A stretch of DNA of 64,000 nucleotides from Chloroflexi bacterium 54-19 (GTDB lineage Bacteria > Chloroflexota > Chloroflexia > Chloroheliales > Chloroheliaceae). The translations under genes were made by a program, and so were the position numbers. Positions 17,312 through 26,389 of the stretch are shown here, piece by piece (positions within the stretch are counted from its first letter, which is position 1; each line of letters begins with the position of its first letter). The stretch lies in the NCBI GenBank assembly GCA_001898225.1, contig MKTJ01000017.1, positions 1-64,000 of the forward strand. The letters run 5' to 3'. The notes beneath the pieces are model-generated. The model saw only the letters and a list, made by a program, of their open reading frames with translations. It made no database searches and was not told the origin of the DNA.

Positions 17312-18811
17312 ATGTCTTTACTCAAACGCATTGGTGGTACCGACGAAACAACCGGGGCCGCGCCTACTCCCTCCGTCAACGGTAATAATAACGGTACCTC
17401 AAATAATGGGGCTGCCAGCACGACCATCGTCGCGGCCCCACCCGAAAGTACACCCAACCGGAGCGGCGGTCTGAGCCGTCTGCGCGCCGAATATAGCCCG
17501 GCCAGCAGCCAGGCCCAGATTAACAAACAGGACAAAGTTACCTACGAACTAAAAACCCGCATCCAGGAACGCCTGATTGCCGAACTGGAACGCAAAAAAA
17601 TCCCGGTAACGGACGACAAACAGGTAAAAAGCATTACCGAGGAAATCTTTCAGAATATCCTGGCCGAGGAACCGGTGCCGCTCAGCCGGGTAGAGCGCCA
17701 GAACCTGCTGGACGCCATCCTCTCCGAAATTATGGGCTTCGGGCCGCTCGACCCACTTTTGCGGGACGATAGCATTTCAGAAATTATGGTCAACAGTCCC
17801 AAACAGATTTATATTGAACGCAAAGGTAAACTGGTTCGGGTCGATATTACCTTCCAGAACAACGAGCACGTTATGCGTATCCTGGAAAGAATCGTGGCCC
17901 CGTTAGGCCGTCGCCTCGATGAAAGTTCGCCAATGGTGGATGCCCGCCTACCTGATGGTTCCCGCGTAAACGCGATTATCCCGCCGATTGCCCTTAAAGG
18001 GCCATCCATCACCATCCGAAAGTTTTCCAAAAAACCGCTGACGATTGAGGACTTAATCAAGTTCGGCAGTATGACACCCAAGATTGCCGAGTTCTTGAAA
18101 GGATGCGTGGAGTCGCGCCTCAACATCATCGTGTCGGGCGGTACCGGCTCCGGTAAAACGACCCTGCTAAACGTCCTTTCCAACTTTATCCCGGACGACG
18201 AACGGATTGTAACGGTCGAGAACGCCGCCGAATTACAGTTGTGGAAAGACCACGTGGTGACGCTGGAATCACGCCCGGCCAACGTCGAAGGACGCGGCGA
18301 AATCAGTATCCGCGACCTGGTTATTAACTGTTTGCGTATGCGGCCCGACCGGATTGTGGTCGGGGAATGCCGCGGTGGCGAGGCGCTCGACATGCTTCAG
18401 GCCATGAATACCGGTCACGATGGTTCGCTGACCACCGCCCACGCCAACAGCCCTAAAGATACCATCAGCCGTCTCGAAACCATGTGTCTTATGGCCGGGA
18501 TGGACCTGCCGGTCCGGGCTATCCGCGACCAGATCGCTTCCGCCGTCAACGTGATTGTGCAGCAGGAACGTATGCAGGACGGTAGCCGTAAAATCGTGTC
18601 TATCACGGAAGTTGACGGTATGGAAGGCGACGTCATCAAGATGAACGAAATCTTCCGTTTTGAACAGACCGGCCTTGACGAAAATAACAAAGTTATGGGT
18701 ACGCTGCGGCCCACCGGGGTCCAGCCGCGCTTCCTGGAACGCTTCGAGAAATACAACATCTTCCTGCCACCCGACACCTTCGGGTCGAGCAACCAGTTGC
18801 GGCCTTTCTAG
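17312..18811 (+). CDS. tadA: Tad secretion ATPase TadA/CpaF
   Basis: A 499-residue type II/IV secretion ATPase that powers Flp pilus assembly. A low-complexity Asn/Gly/Ala N-terminus of about 70 residues is followed by the N-terminal domain and the motor. Walker A is GGTGSGKTT near residue 275; the Asp box and Walker B region include RMRPDRIVVGECRGGEA; the His box is TTAHANSP. The ATG at 17312 has AAGG a short way upstream. It lies 88 bases after tadZ and 27 before tadB, in one operon. Confidence 0.95.
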   Translation: MSLLKRIGGTDETTGAAPTPSVNGNNNGTSNNGAASTTIVAAPPESTPNRSGGLSRLRAEYSPASSQAQINKQDKVTYELKTRIQERLIAELERKKIPVTDDKQVKSITEEIFQNILAEEPVPLSRVERQNLLDAILSEIMGFGPLDPLLRDDSISEIMVNSPKQIYIERKGKLVRVDITFQNNEHVMRILERIVAPLGRRLDESSPMVDARLPDGSRVNAIIPPIALKGPSITIRKFSKKPLTIEDLIKFGSMTPKIAEFLKGCVESRLNIIVSGGTGSGKTTLLNVLSNFIPDDERIVTVENAAELQLWKDHVVTLESRPANVEGRGEISIRDLVINCLRMRPDRIVVGECRGGEALDMLQAMNTGHDGSLTTAHANSPKDTISRLETMCLMAGMDLPVRAIRDQIASAVNVIVQQERMQDGSRKIVSITEVDGMEGDVIKMNEIFRFEQTGLDENNKVMGTLRPTGVQPRFLERFEKYNIFLPPDTFGSSNQLRPF

Positions 18812-18838
18812 TAGCCTGGTGGAACCGGAGTAAATCGC

Positions 18839-19747
18839 ATGGCTTCTCTGTTTAAGAAAAAAGGCAATGCCGTCGGCACTCGCTTAAGCGAGTACGCGGG
18901 CGACAAAAATGCCGCTGCCGTCCAGGCGCCCGCTTCGACACGCCGGAACCTGGTCAACGAGCGGATTGAAAAAGCCGTCCGAGGTAAAGGTTTCGCGGTT
19001 ACTATCCAGCGGAACCTGGCGCGGGCCGACCTTAAATTGACCGTGGCCGAATTTATCGGCCTGAAAATTTTAAGCACCGCCGTGGGATTTGGGGTAGGCA
19101 CCTTCCTGGGCCGCGATTTAGGCCAGTTCGCCTTGCTGGTCGGCCTCCTGGTCGGGCTTATTTTCCTGTACCTGCCCGATATTTTCGTCAAACAGCGCGG
19201 TAACAAACGCATCAAACAGTTTAACAACCAGTTGGGCGACACCATTACCCTGGCCGCGAACTCGCTCCGCTCCGGCTACAGTCTCCTGCAATCCATGGAA
19301 CTGATTGCCCGCGAAGCGCCCGCGCCTATGGGCGACGAGTTCCAGCGGGTTATCCGGGAAGTCTCGCTGGGCCTGGCAACCCGCGAGGCCCTCGGCAACA
19401 TGCTCCGGCGGGTGCCGAGCGACGACCTTGACCTGCTGATTACAGCGATTAACATCCAGGCAGAAGTCGGCGGGAACCTGGCGACAATCCTGGACAATAT
19501 CGGCCACACCATCCGGGAGCGTGTCCGTATCAAAGGCGAAATCAAGGTACTGGTAGCCCAGCAACAGTATTCGGGCTATATTATTTCCGGTCTGCCGGTA
19601 GCCCTGGCCGGGATTTTGATGTTAATCGCGCCCAGTTTTATGTTCAAAATGTTTGTTTGGCCCTGGATTTGTATGCCGATTTGCGGCTTGATTCTCATCG
19701 GCCTGGGCTTCTGGGCCATCATGAAAATCGTCAATATTGATATTTAA
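18839..19747 (+). CDS. tadB: Tad inner-membrane platform protein TadB
   Basis: A 302-residue GspF-type membrane protein. Hydrophobic segments lie near residues 65-115 and in the last 60 residues; between them is the conserved cytosolic domain with RSGYSLLQSMELIAREAP and the GNLATILDNIGHTIRERVRI motif typical of T2SSF domains. It pairs with TadC as the membrane platform turned by TadA. GGAG precedes the ATG at a good spacing. Confidence 0.92.
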   Translation: MASLFKKKGNAVGTRLSEYAGDKNAAAVQAPASTRRNLVNERIEKAVRGKGFAVTIQRNLARADLKLTVAEFIGLKILSTAVGFGVGTFLGRDLGQFALLVGLLVGLIFLYLPDIFVKQRGNKRIKQFNNQLGDTITLAANSLRSGYSLLQSMELIAREAPAPMGDEFQRVIREVSLGLATREALGNMLRRVPSDDLDLLITAINIQAEVGGNLATILDNIGHTIRERVRIKGEIKVLVAQQQYSGYIISGLPVALAGILMLIAPSFMFKMFVWPWICMPICGLILIGLGFWAIMKIVNIDI

Positions 19748-19817
19748 GATTTTTCAGTTGTAAAACCGGACCCCTACGGAATTATCTTTTAATCCTGGTA
19801 ACTCACAGGAGCGCACA

Positions 19818-20759
19818 ATGAGACCTGAAATCATAGTTGGCATCCTTATTGGGGTCGCGGCCCTGATTATCATCTTTATGATGATAAATATCATCCGCCG
19901 CCGCCGCGCCAACACCCCCGACCTCATCGAGGCCCGTCTGGCCGAATTTATCGAGAACCCGGTTTCGCTCGAAAAGCTGGAAATGCAACAGCCTTTCTCC
20001 GAGCGCGTACTGAAACCGCTGGTCAGTTTCTTTGCCCGGATTATGGGTTCGGTGACCCCGGCAAAGTCTCAGGAACGGCTGCGCCGCAACTTGCAGATGG
20101 CCGGTAACCCAAACGGGTTACAGGCGGGCGACTTCCTCGCCTTACGTCTCCTGGCGGGTATCCTGCTGGCGGGCGTGGTCCTTTTCCTGTGCTGGGTAAC
20201 CAAACAAAGCCTCGGCCTGACCATCGCGGCAGCGGTCTGGATGGGCCTGATGGGTTACTCTTTCCCGGCTTACTGGCTGGGCGGCAAGATTAAAGCCCGC
20301 AAAAAAGCGATTTTCCGCAGCCTGCCGGACGCCATTGACCTTTTGACTATCAGTGTCGAAGCCGGGTTGGGTTTCGACCAGGCTCTCCAACGCGTCACCG
20401 AAAAGTGGAATGACGAACTGTCAAAAGAGTTCCGGCGGGTGTTGAGCGAGATGCGGGTCGGTAAGCTGCGCCGGGACGCCCTGCGCGAAATGGCTTATCG
20501 CTGCGACGTAAACGAGTTGAGCATCTTTGTGGCCTCGATTATCCAGGCCGATCAACTGGGCGTTAGTCTGGCGAAAGTTCTGCGGATTCAGGCCGACCAG
20601 ATGCGGATTCGCCGCCGCCAGATGGCCGAGGAATTAGCCCGCAAAGCCCCGATTAAGATGCTTTTCCCGATGGTCTTCCTGATTTTCCCCTCGGTCTACA
20701 TCGTAATCCTGGGACCGGCGGTTCCGACCATTGCCGCTTCGATGGGCTTCGCACCCTAA
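19818..20759 (+). CDS. tadC: Tad inner-membrane platform protein TadC
   Basis: A 313-residue partner of TadB. An N-terminal membrane helix (residues 4-24), two more around residues 105-155, and a C-terminal one flank the T2SSF-type domain containing SLPDAIDLLTISVEAGLGFDQAL and the motif IIQADQLGVSLAKVLRIQADQMR. AGGAG lies before the ATG. Last gene of the run, followed at once by two terminators. No flp pilin, TadV peptidase, TadE/F or TadG genes are seen nearby. Confidence 0.93.
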   Translation: MRPEIIVGILIGVAALIIIFMMINIIRRRRANTPDLIEARLAEFIENPVSLEKLEMQQPFSERVLKPLVSFFARIMGSVTPAKSQERLRRNLQMAGNPNGLQAGDFLALRLLAGILLAGVVLFLCWVTKQSLGLTIAAAVWMGLMGYSFPAYWLGGKIKARKKAIFRSLPDAIDLLTISVEAGLGFDQALQRVTEKWNDELSKEFRRVLSEMRVGKLRRDALREMAYRCDVNELSIFVASIIQADQLGVSLAKVLRIQADQMRIRRRQMAEELARKAPIKMLFPMVFLIFPSVYIVILGPAVPTIAASMGFAP

Positions 20760-20775
20760 GGTTTCTAAGAAGGAA

Positions 20776-20802
20776 AGGCCGGGCTTGCCGCCCGGCTTTT
20801 TT
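20776..20802 (+). terminator. Terminator of the Tad operon
   Basis: GCCGGGC pairs with GCCCGGC over a 5-nt loop, followed by T6. Confidence 0.92.
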
Positions 20803-20810
20803 GTAACACA

Positions 20811-20838
20811 AAAGACCCCGGTCTACCAGGGTCTTTGA
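20811..20838 (-). terminator. Terminator of the Asp-box protein gene
   Basis: AAAGACCC pairs with GGGTCTTT with a 10-nt loop. It lies just beyond the stop of the convergent gene, 10 bases from the Tad terminator. Confidence 0.7.
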
Positions 20839-20859
20839 TTTGGGGGCCGGGGCCGGTGT

Positions 20860-21930
20860 TTAGTTCGAAACCCTGACCACCCGGACCGAACTATCAACCT
20901 GGGCGATTGACTGCCAGTTTTCACCTTCATCATAGCTGGCAAAAACCTGGCCTTTGTTAGTGCCAAGATAGAGGTGGCAGTCTTCACCGGCATGGCTGAT
21001 GAAAGCCTCCCGTAAGACCGAACAATTAGCCTGTTGCGGTAAGCCGGACCCCAACGGTTGCCAGTGACGACCTCCGTCCCGGCTGCGGTGGACTTGCAAA
21101 GGCCCCCGGATTAAAGGCAGGGCATCGTCGGAGTCTTCGTGGGCAATAACATACACCGTTTCGGGGTCGTCAGGATGCAGAGCCAGGGGCCGGGTCATTT
21201 CAAATGGTAGCCCGGACGTAATATTTTCCCAGGACTTTGCGCCGTCGTCGCTGCGAAAGGTGCCATAGTGCGTGGTGGCATAAAGACGGGCCGGGTTGAG
21301 CGGGTGGACGGCCAGTTTGTGAATGTCGGCCAGGTCAGGTCCTTCCGGCAGTTCGTGGGGTACGCGCGGGATATTTGCGGTGGTGTCCTGCCAATCAAGA
21401 CCGTCATTGTTACTGATAAAAACTCCCACCACGCTTAAGCCCAGGTAAATCTGGCCTGGGCTGGACTCGACCGGGATTATCGAGTGAAAAATGGCCGGAC
21501 CAAACGGACCAAACCAGTAAGAGGAACCGGGTAAAGCCCTGAAGCTGAGTAATTCTTCACATGATTTAGCGGTATCCGGGGTATAAAAAAGGTGACCGCC
21601 ATCCACCCCCAGGTAAAAAGCGCCACTATTCCGGTGAAGGTCGGGGGCAATCGTCCAGACCTTGCGACCGGGAAAGCTAATCCCGGCAGGTTCCCAGCTA
21701 AAGCCGGAGTCTGAACTGATAAACAGGTTTCCGGCAGCGGTCCCGGCCAGTAAGACACCCGGAGTACGGACATCCCAGGCAAGGGCGCTTATGTCGTGAC
21801 CGGCCAGGGAATGAGCAAGCGCTTTCCAACCGGTTTGAGCGTCATTTTGGAAGATACGAATGCCGTTGGAAGTGCCAAGGTAGAGTACTGGGGGAGTGGG
21901 AGAACCTTCGCCGGGTAATGCTTTATCCAT
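20860..21930 (-). CDS. Asp-box (BNR/sortilin-like) beta-propeller protein
   Basis: A 356-residue protein made of propeller blades with five or so Asp-boxes of the form SxDxGxxW: SSDSGFSW, SNNDGLDW, SDDGAKSW, SRDGGRHW and SYDEGENW. Such folds occur in sialidases, VPS10 proteins and photosystem II assembly factors. The sialidase arginine triad is not evident, so enzymatic activity is not claimed. No signal peptide is visible, so it is probably cytosolic. The ATG at 21930 follows a strong AGGAGGGTT. It is a single-gene unit. Confidence 0.8.
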   Translation of the reverse strand: MDKALPGEGSPTPPVLYLGTSNGIRIFQNDAQTGWKALAHSLAGHDISALAWDVRTPGVLLAGTAAGNLFISSDSGFSWEPAGISFPGRKVWTIAPDLHRNSGAFYLGVDGGHLFYTPDTAKSCEELLSFRALPGSSYWFGPFGPAIFHSIIPVESSPGQIYLGLSVVGVFISNNDGLDWQDTTANIPRVPHELPEGPDLADIHKLAVHPLNPARLYATTHYGTFRSDDGAKSWENITSGLPFEMTRPLALHPDDPETVYVIAHEDSDDALPLIRGPLQVHRSRDGGRHWQPLGSGLPQQANCSVLREAFISHAGEDCHLYLGTNKGQVFASYDEGENWQSIAQVDSSVRVVRVSN

Positions 21931-22076
21931 ACAACCCTCCTGAATATGCTGGCAGTAAATAAAGAGCAGACATAAGAGAAATCACAATTAAACAACTCTG
22001 GTGCCGCTTAAAAAGGTCAACTTCCAAGCCTGCCCCTGTAAATTTTTGAGAGCTGAAAAAAGGAAAAGAAAAAACT

Positions 22077-22451
22077 GTGAGAAAAGTTCAAGTGATAAAC
22101 CGTACTCGCTCGGCGGTGGTGGCTAAAGACGGTGAAATGGCGGAAAATGTCTGGACCCGTTTTATGGGATTGATGGGTCGCAAAGACCTGGCCCCTGACG
22201 CCGGTCTGGTCATTTATCCCAACAACGGCGTCCATATGTTTTTCATGCGTTTCCCGATTGACGTGCTGCACTGCGCCGAGGACGGCACCGTCCTCAAAAT
22301 TGTCGCAAACCTGAAACCCTGGCGGGTTGGCCCCATCGTCAAGAAGTGTAAATACACGGTCGAACTGCCCGCCGGGGCCGCGCAAAAAAGCGGCACGGTC
22401 GAGGGCGATAAAATTGAACTGATCTTCCCCGGCGCGAAAAAAGGTAAATAA
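22077..22451 (+). CDS. DUF192 family protein
   Basis: A 124-residue protein of the DUF192 family, recognised from FMGLMGRKDL, the central PNNGVHMFFMRFPIDVL and the ending ELPAGAAQKSGTVEGDKIE. The family is small, compact and often exported, but this copy has no signal peptide. Function unknown. It starts with GTG at 22077, preceded by AAAGGAAA. It converges with the next gene, leaving seven bases between the stop codons and no terminator. Confidence 0.88.
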   Translation: MRKVQVINRTRSAVVAKDGEMAENVWTRFMGLMGRKDLAPDAGLVIYPNNGVHMFFMRFPIDVLHCAEDGTVLKIVANLKPWRVGPIVKKCKYTVELPAGAAQKSGTVEGDKIELIFPGAKKGK

Positions 22452-22458
22452 TCCCGAC

Positions 22459-23571
22459 TTATGTCAAATTGTCGGAACTGGTGAGAGCCAGGATTTCGGC
22501 GGCGGTCTGTTCCGGGGTCTTGCCCTCGGTATAGACAACTTGCTTTGCCACCTTTTCAAAATCCCCGCTGCGCGTAAATTCCTCGTGCAAATCGTAAAAT
22601 TCGGTCATCCCGGCAGTAAAGCGCTGGCGTAAAATCCGGCTAGCCTCGCCAAAATCGGGCGAGGGCAGGATAAGGATAACGTTGTGGTAGGGCGCGAGGA
22701 CGGCTCGCACCCTTTCCAGCAGGGTCTCGTCGGCATAGACCGAGTGGCCCGCGCCAAAGTCTATGATACCTTCCGGGAAATCGGCCAGCACCCGCTCAAC
22801 CGAGTGGGCGTGGTAGAGCTGGCAGTATAGAAAATAACCAAAGAACCCCTCTTTTTTATACACCTCGTCGGCAGCATCCGCGTCAAACCCGATTTCTTTG
22901 TAATAATCGTAGCGTAAAGCGTCGAGTGGGGCCTGGGTCCGGTTCAGCTTTCGCGAAAGCAGGGAAGCCAGGGTGCTTTTCCCGGCAAACATCGGCCCAA
23001 TCAGGATTACCGGTTCCGGCAGGGTCAAATCCATGCTGGTGAGAATTTCGGCGGCGGTTTCGGCAGGAGTGTGTCCAGCAGTGTAAAAGATTCTTTTACT
23101 TAAAAGCCGGTTGGAGTAGTGTTGAAGGAAAAAGTCGTTAACCTTGATATTGGCTTCGAGGTTGCGCGATTCACGCGCACGCAAGACCCGGACCGACTCC
23201 TCCAGGTCGGGCGAAGGCATTAACAACACGACCTGGGAAAAAGGCTTGAGGGCGGCGATGAGTTGAGTGAGCAAGGCAGGGTCACCGAAGGCCACAAATT
23301 CACTTTCGAGGTCATAGATGGCGTCACCCGGCTCGGCTAACAGGTCGCGGACAGCCTGGGCATAAAATGGCCGCATGTAGTCGTTCGCGGCGTGTTCGCC
23401 CCGCTCGGTCCAGATTTGTTCACCTTTCTGCTTGTCGTAACCGGCAGAAAGGTAATTATCGAAATTTATATCACTGGAGTTCCGCCGGGGCAGACCGGTC
23501 TGTTCGCTCAACAAACGGGCCAGGGTGGATTTCCCGGCTTTGGCCGGGCCGATGAGAACTATCGAAGACAT
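22459..23571 (-). CDS. Tandem-duplicated P-loop (shikimate-kinase-like) protein
   Basis: A 370-residue protein made of two similar halves. Each begins with a Walker A loop (GPAKAGKST in the first, GPMFAGKST near residue 195 in the second), continues with a possible Walker B or lid region, and ends with the same motif, YTAGHTPAETAAEIL or YTEGKTPEQTAAEIL. The fold resembles shikimate/gluconate kinases and AAA-like nucleoside kinases; the substrate is unknown. Both P-loops are intact, so both halves may bind nucleotide. The ATG at 23571 follows AGGAAAAT. It stands alone. Confidence 0.72.
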   Translation of the reverse strand: MSSIVLIGPAKAGKSTLARLLSEQTGLPRRNSSDINFDNYLSAGYDKQKGEQIWTERGEHAANDYMRPFYAQAVRDLLAEPGDAIYDLESEFVAFGDPALLTQLIAALKPFSQVVLLMPSPDLEESVRVLRARESRNLEANIKVNDFFLQHYSNRLLSKRIFYTAGHTPAETAAEILTSMDLTLPEPVILIGPMFAGKSTLASLLSRKLNRTQAPLDALRYDYYKEIGFDADAADEVYKKEGFFGYFLYCQLYHAHSVERVLADFPEGIIDFGAGHSVYADETLLERVRAVLAPYHNVILILPSPDFGEASRILRQRFTAGMTEFYDLHEEFTRSGDFEKVAKQVVYTEGKTPEQTAAEILALTSSDNLT

Positions 23572-23653
23572 TATTTTCCTAACTTGTTTGAGGTTTCCGA
23601 AAATTAGCCGGTTCTACTAAGATAGCCAAGGGGCAGGTGCGTGTCAATACAAA

Positions 23654-23685
23654 GTTTTTAGTGTTTAGTTTTTAGTGTTTAGTTC
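23654..23685. repeat. Low-complexity TTTTTAGTGTTTAG repeat
   Basis: Two units of GTTTTTAGTGTTTA in tandem. A similar run occurs at 9070-9105 after gltX. Function unknown; possibly slippage-prone intergenic filler. Confidence 0.5.
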
Positions 23686-23728
23686 TCTAGCGCGTCAGAC
23701 TATATATTCGTCCAGTTTGGAAATCAAA

Positions 23729-23758
23729 AAACGGCCTTTTTAGTAAGCCGCTTTTTAT
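23729..23758 (-). terminator. Terminator of the glycosyltransferase operon
   Basis: On the minus strand a short CGGC/GCCG stem with AT-rich extension is followed by T6. The stem is short, so termination may be partial. Confidence 0.5.
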
Positions 23759-23784
23759 ATCGGAAATCAACCGGTCCTGAGAGA

Positions 23785-25431
23785 TTAAGCGTACCGGTCA
23801 AAGAAATACTCTGGCTGGCCCAGTGTTACCCGGCGGTTGAAGTAGAAAATCGAGCTGAGAAGGGTCGTATGGTAAAGCGCCCAGAAGATATTAAAGATTA
23901 AGGGCAAGTCGCCGGTAGTAGCCAGGTGATAGATGCCTACAATCGCGGCAACCAGTGAGGCGGCCATAAAAAGCAGTTGGGGCCAGAAGACAATCCAGGG
24001 AAGCGGTTCGCCCTGCCCCTTGGGGGTGACGCCGAACGAGATCCGTTTGTTCAACAGCGCGCCCCACACCGCCCTGGCGTAGACCCAGAAAGTTATGAAG
24101 TTAATAGCCTGGCTGGCAATTAGCGACTTCATACGGTAGTCGCGCTGTTTCATCGAGAAGTAAAACAGGATATTAGAGAAGACCAGGTTCGGCACGAAAG
24201 CTACCAGGTAAGCCACCGGGTTGGCGATTAGCGGCTTGACCCCGAACAGCAAAAAGGCAACCGGGCAAATCAACTGGATCATCTGGGTTACGCCCACGAA
24301 ATAGTAACTGCCCGACAGAAAATACTCAAACTTCTGCCCGAAAGTTAAATTCGGCTTGAACAACCGGGGTAGGACCCCGCGCAGGAATATTCCAAAAGTG
24401 CCGATGGCCCAGCGCATTTGCTGCACAAAGTAGGCGCCCATCGTTTCCGGCCCGACCCCCATCACATAGACGGCGTTGTGATAATGCGATTCCCAACCGT
24501 TCGAGTGCAGCCGCAGAGAGGTTGCAAAATCCTCGGTCACGGAGCTTTCATCGAAACCGCCCACGCTCAGCAGGGCTTCCACCCGGAAAAGGACATTCGT
24601 CCCGCAGCAAATCATGGCTTTCGATTCGGCTTTGGCTTCGCAGATGTATTCGTAAAAGACCGACTGCGAGGCTGACGCCCCCATCGCTACCGGTGAGTCG
24701 GCGGTATTGCCGTAATATTGGGGCGTCTGGATGAAAGCGATTTTGGGGTTCTTCTCGGCAATAGCGACAAGTTCACTGGCAAAGGTGCGGACCGGCTTGG
24801 AATCGGCGTCAAGGACAATCATGTACTTGGCGTAGGGCAAATCTTTGCCCAACCGCCCCAAGAAAAGATTGATGCCGCCCGCTTTGTAGCCGGTATTCGG
24901 CACCCGGTGATAAAAATTGACCCGGTACTTTTTCGCCAGGGCCTCGGCCATCTGGGCCTGGGCTGCTTTTGGTGAATCGCAGTTGAGATAGATTTGCAGG
25001 TTAGGATATTCGAGGCCCAGGAGAGAGGCGAGGGTATCCTCGATAATTTCTTCCGGTTCGTTGTAGGTCGCCAGGTAGACCGCTACCGGTGGGTTGGCAA
25101 AACCGGTAAAGACCTCGGTGCGGGCGGTATTGGCTCGAACCGAAGCCCGGAAGACTGCCCAGAAATAGCCGACCGCGTGGACCGCGATAAAAAGCTCCGA
25201 GATAATCAGGGCTACCGCGAAAATGTAGTCTACCGGGTTGTAACCGGAATTAAAAATAGCCAGGTCGCGGAAGACCACGTAGATGCACAGGAAAACCACG
25301 GCCAGCATCGAAAAGGCCATTAAAACCCGCAGGGTCCGCGTGGCCGAATTTTCACTTTCAAACCGGATGGGGGGAACCTGGCCTTTTCCCATCGGCTGAA
25401 AAAATTTAGTCCTGGAAGGCTTGCTACTCAA
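23785..25431 (-). CDS. Cellulose-synthase-like membrane glycosyltransferase (family 2)
   Basis: A 548-residue processive-type GT2. Two N-terminal helices are followed by the cytosolic catalytic domain with the substrate aspartates (NCDSP, then LDADSKP), the TED motif (SSVTEDFATSLRL) and the QxxRW motif as QQMRW. About five C-terminal helices follow. This predicts extrusion of a beta-linked polysaccharide. No PilZ domain is seen in the C-terminus, so direct c-di-GMP control is not evident. The start is the TTG at 25431 with GAGGT eight bases upstream. It lies 25 bases after a KaiC-like gene, so the two are probably cotranscribed. Confidence 0.88.
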   Translation of the reverse strand: MSSKPSRTKFFQPMGKGQVPPIRFESENSATRTLRVLMAFSMLAVVFLCIYVVFRDLAIFNSGYNPVDYIFAVALIISELFIAVHAVGYFWAVFRASVRANTARTEVFTGFANPPVAVYLATYNEPEEIIEDTLASLLGLEYPNLQIYLNCDSPKAAQAQMAEALAKKYRVNFYHRVPNTGYKAGGINLFLGRLGKDLPYAKYMIVLDADSKPVRTFASELVAIAEKNPKIAFIQTPQYYGNTADSPVAMGASASQSVFYEYICEAKAESKAMICCGTNVLFRVEALLSVGGFDESSVTEDFATSLRLHSNGWESHYHNAVYVMGVGPETMGAYFVQQMRWAIGTFGIFLRGVLPRLFKPNLTFGQKFEYFLSGSYYFVGVTQMIQLICPVAFLLFGVKPLIANPVAYLVAFVPNLVFSNILFYFSMKQRDYRMKSLIASQAINFITFWVYARAVWGALLNKRISFGVTPKGQGEPLPWIVFWPQLLFMAASLVAAIVGIYHLATTGDLPLIFNIFWALYHTTLLSSIFYFNRRVTLGQPEYFFDRYA

Positions 25432-25456
25432 AATCTTACCTCAAGTGGCTGGTGAA

Positions 25457-26218
25457 TTATAAGGGTTGCCGAATGACCAGGCCGCGCCGCGATACAATCT
25501 GGAAAGCATATTCGTTCAGGGGTGTGGCGGTACTCCGCATTTTGCGGACGAATAGGGTGCGGACCCAGTCCCGCTCCTGTTTGACCAGCCGCAACAGGAT
25601 TATGCCGGAAACGGCGAATTCTTCGACACCGAACTGGCTCAGTTTGTTGGAGCCGATAGCAACCGGGGAGGTAAGAAGGGTCGTACACTTGAGGTTATCT
25701 TCAATGCTGAAAATCAGGCTGCGGATATATTCCTGGACATCCGAAAGACTTGCCAGGTCGGCAACCAAAGGCGCAACCGGGTCAATCACCAGGCGGGTCG
25801 CTTTGGTATTCGCTACCAGGCGGGTAAGCTCGTTTATGATATTATTGACATTCAAGTTCTTGTTGTTGCCCGCGCGAACCCTTGAAAAGTAGGCCGACAC
25901 ATCGAAAATACTCAGGCGGCCCGCCTCGATATGCGGGCGGATTTCCCAACCAAGGGCCTCGGCGTCCTCGATAAGGTGGGCAGGTTTTTCGTCAATGGTG
26001 ATATAGGCCCCGTTTTCGCCCCTGGCAGCCCCGGCCAGAAGAAACTGCATACAAAAGGTGCTTTTACCGGTACCGGGCTCACCCGCTACCAGGTAAGATT
26101 TATTTTCAGGCAACCCACCCTGCAAAATATCATCAAGGCCGTCTATACCGGTAGTAACTCTTTTACGCGCCACGTTTTTACCACTTTCTTTGTCTAATCC
26201 TGCTTCATAAGAAAACAA
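25457..26218 (-). CDS. KaiC-like RecA-fold ATPase
   Basis: A 253-residue single-domain KaiC/RadA-type ATPase. It opens with the signature TGIDGLDDILQGGLPE, has Walker A as AGEPGTGKST, and a Walker B-like LVIDPVAPL. Such proteins act as phosphorylatable or ATP-gated signalling switches in archaea and bacteria. The start is uncertain: TTG at 26218 has no good ribosome site, while a GTG at 26173 gives a protein beginning VARKRVTTGIDG. It sits between a REC-KaiC protein upstream and a polysaccharide synthase downstream, all on the minus strand. Confidence 0.82.
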   Translation of the reverse strand: MFSYEAGLDKESGKNVARKRVTTGIDGLDDILQGGLPENKSYLVAGEPGTGKSTFCMQFLLAGAARGENGAYITIDEKPAHLIEDAEALGWEIRPHIEAGRLSIFDVSAYFSRVRAGNNKNLNVNNIINELTRLVANTKATRLVIDPVAPLVADLASLSDVQEYIRSLIFSIEDNLKCTTLLTSPVAIGSNKLSQFGVEEFAVSGIILLRLVKQERDWVRTLFVRKMRSTATPLNEYAFQIVSRRGLVIRQPL

Positions 26219-26389
26219 AGGTCACTTGATGGGACACACGAAGACCCTAACTTCATGCGTGAAACCTTGGCGGGGCGGAATATGAAGTAGGACTACTGTA
26301 GCAAATAAATGCTACCAGAAAAATAGTAAAAATTTCTAGAAATGTGGGTGGTAGTTTTAGTACTATTTAGCTAAGTATAAAACTTTTAA

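Noticed and set aside
20860..21930. Sialidase annotation for the Asp-box protein
   Set aside because: Asp-boxes alone do not show sialidase activity, and the arginine triad and catalytic Tyr/Glu pair were not identified.
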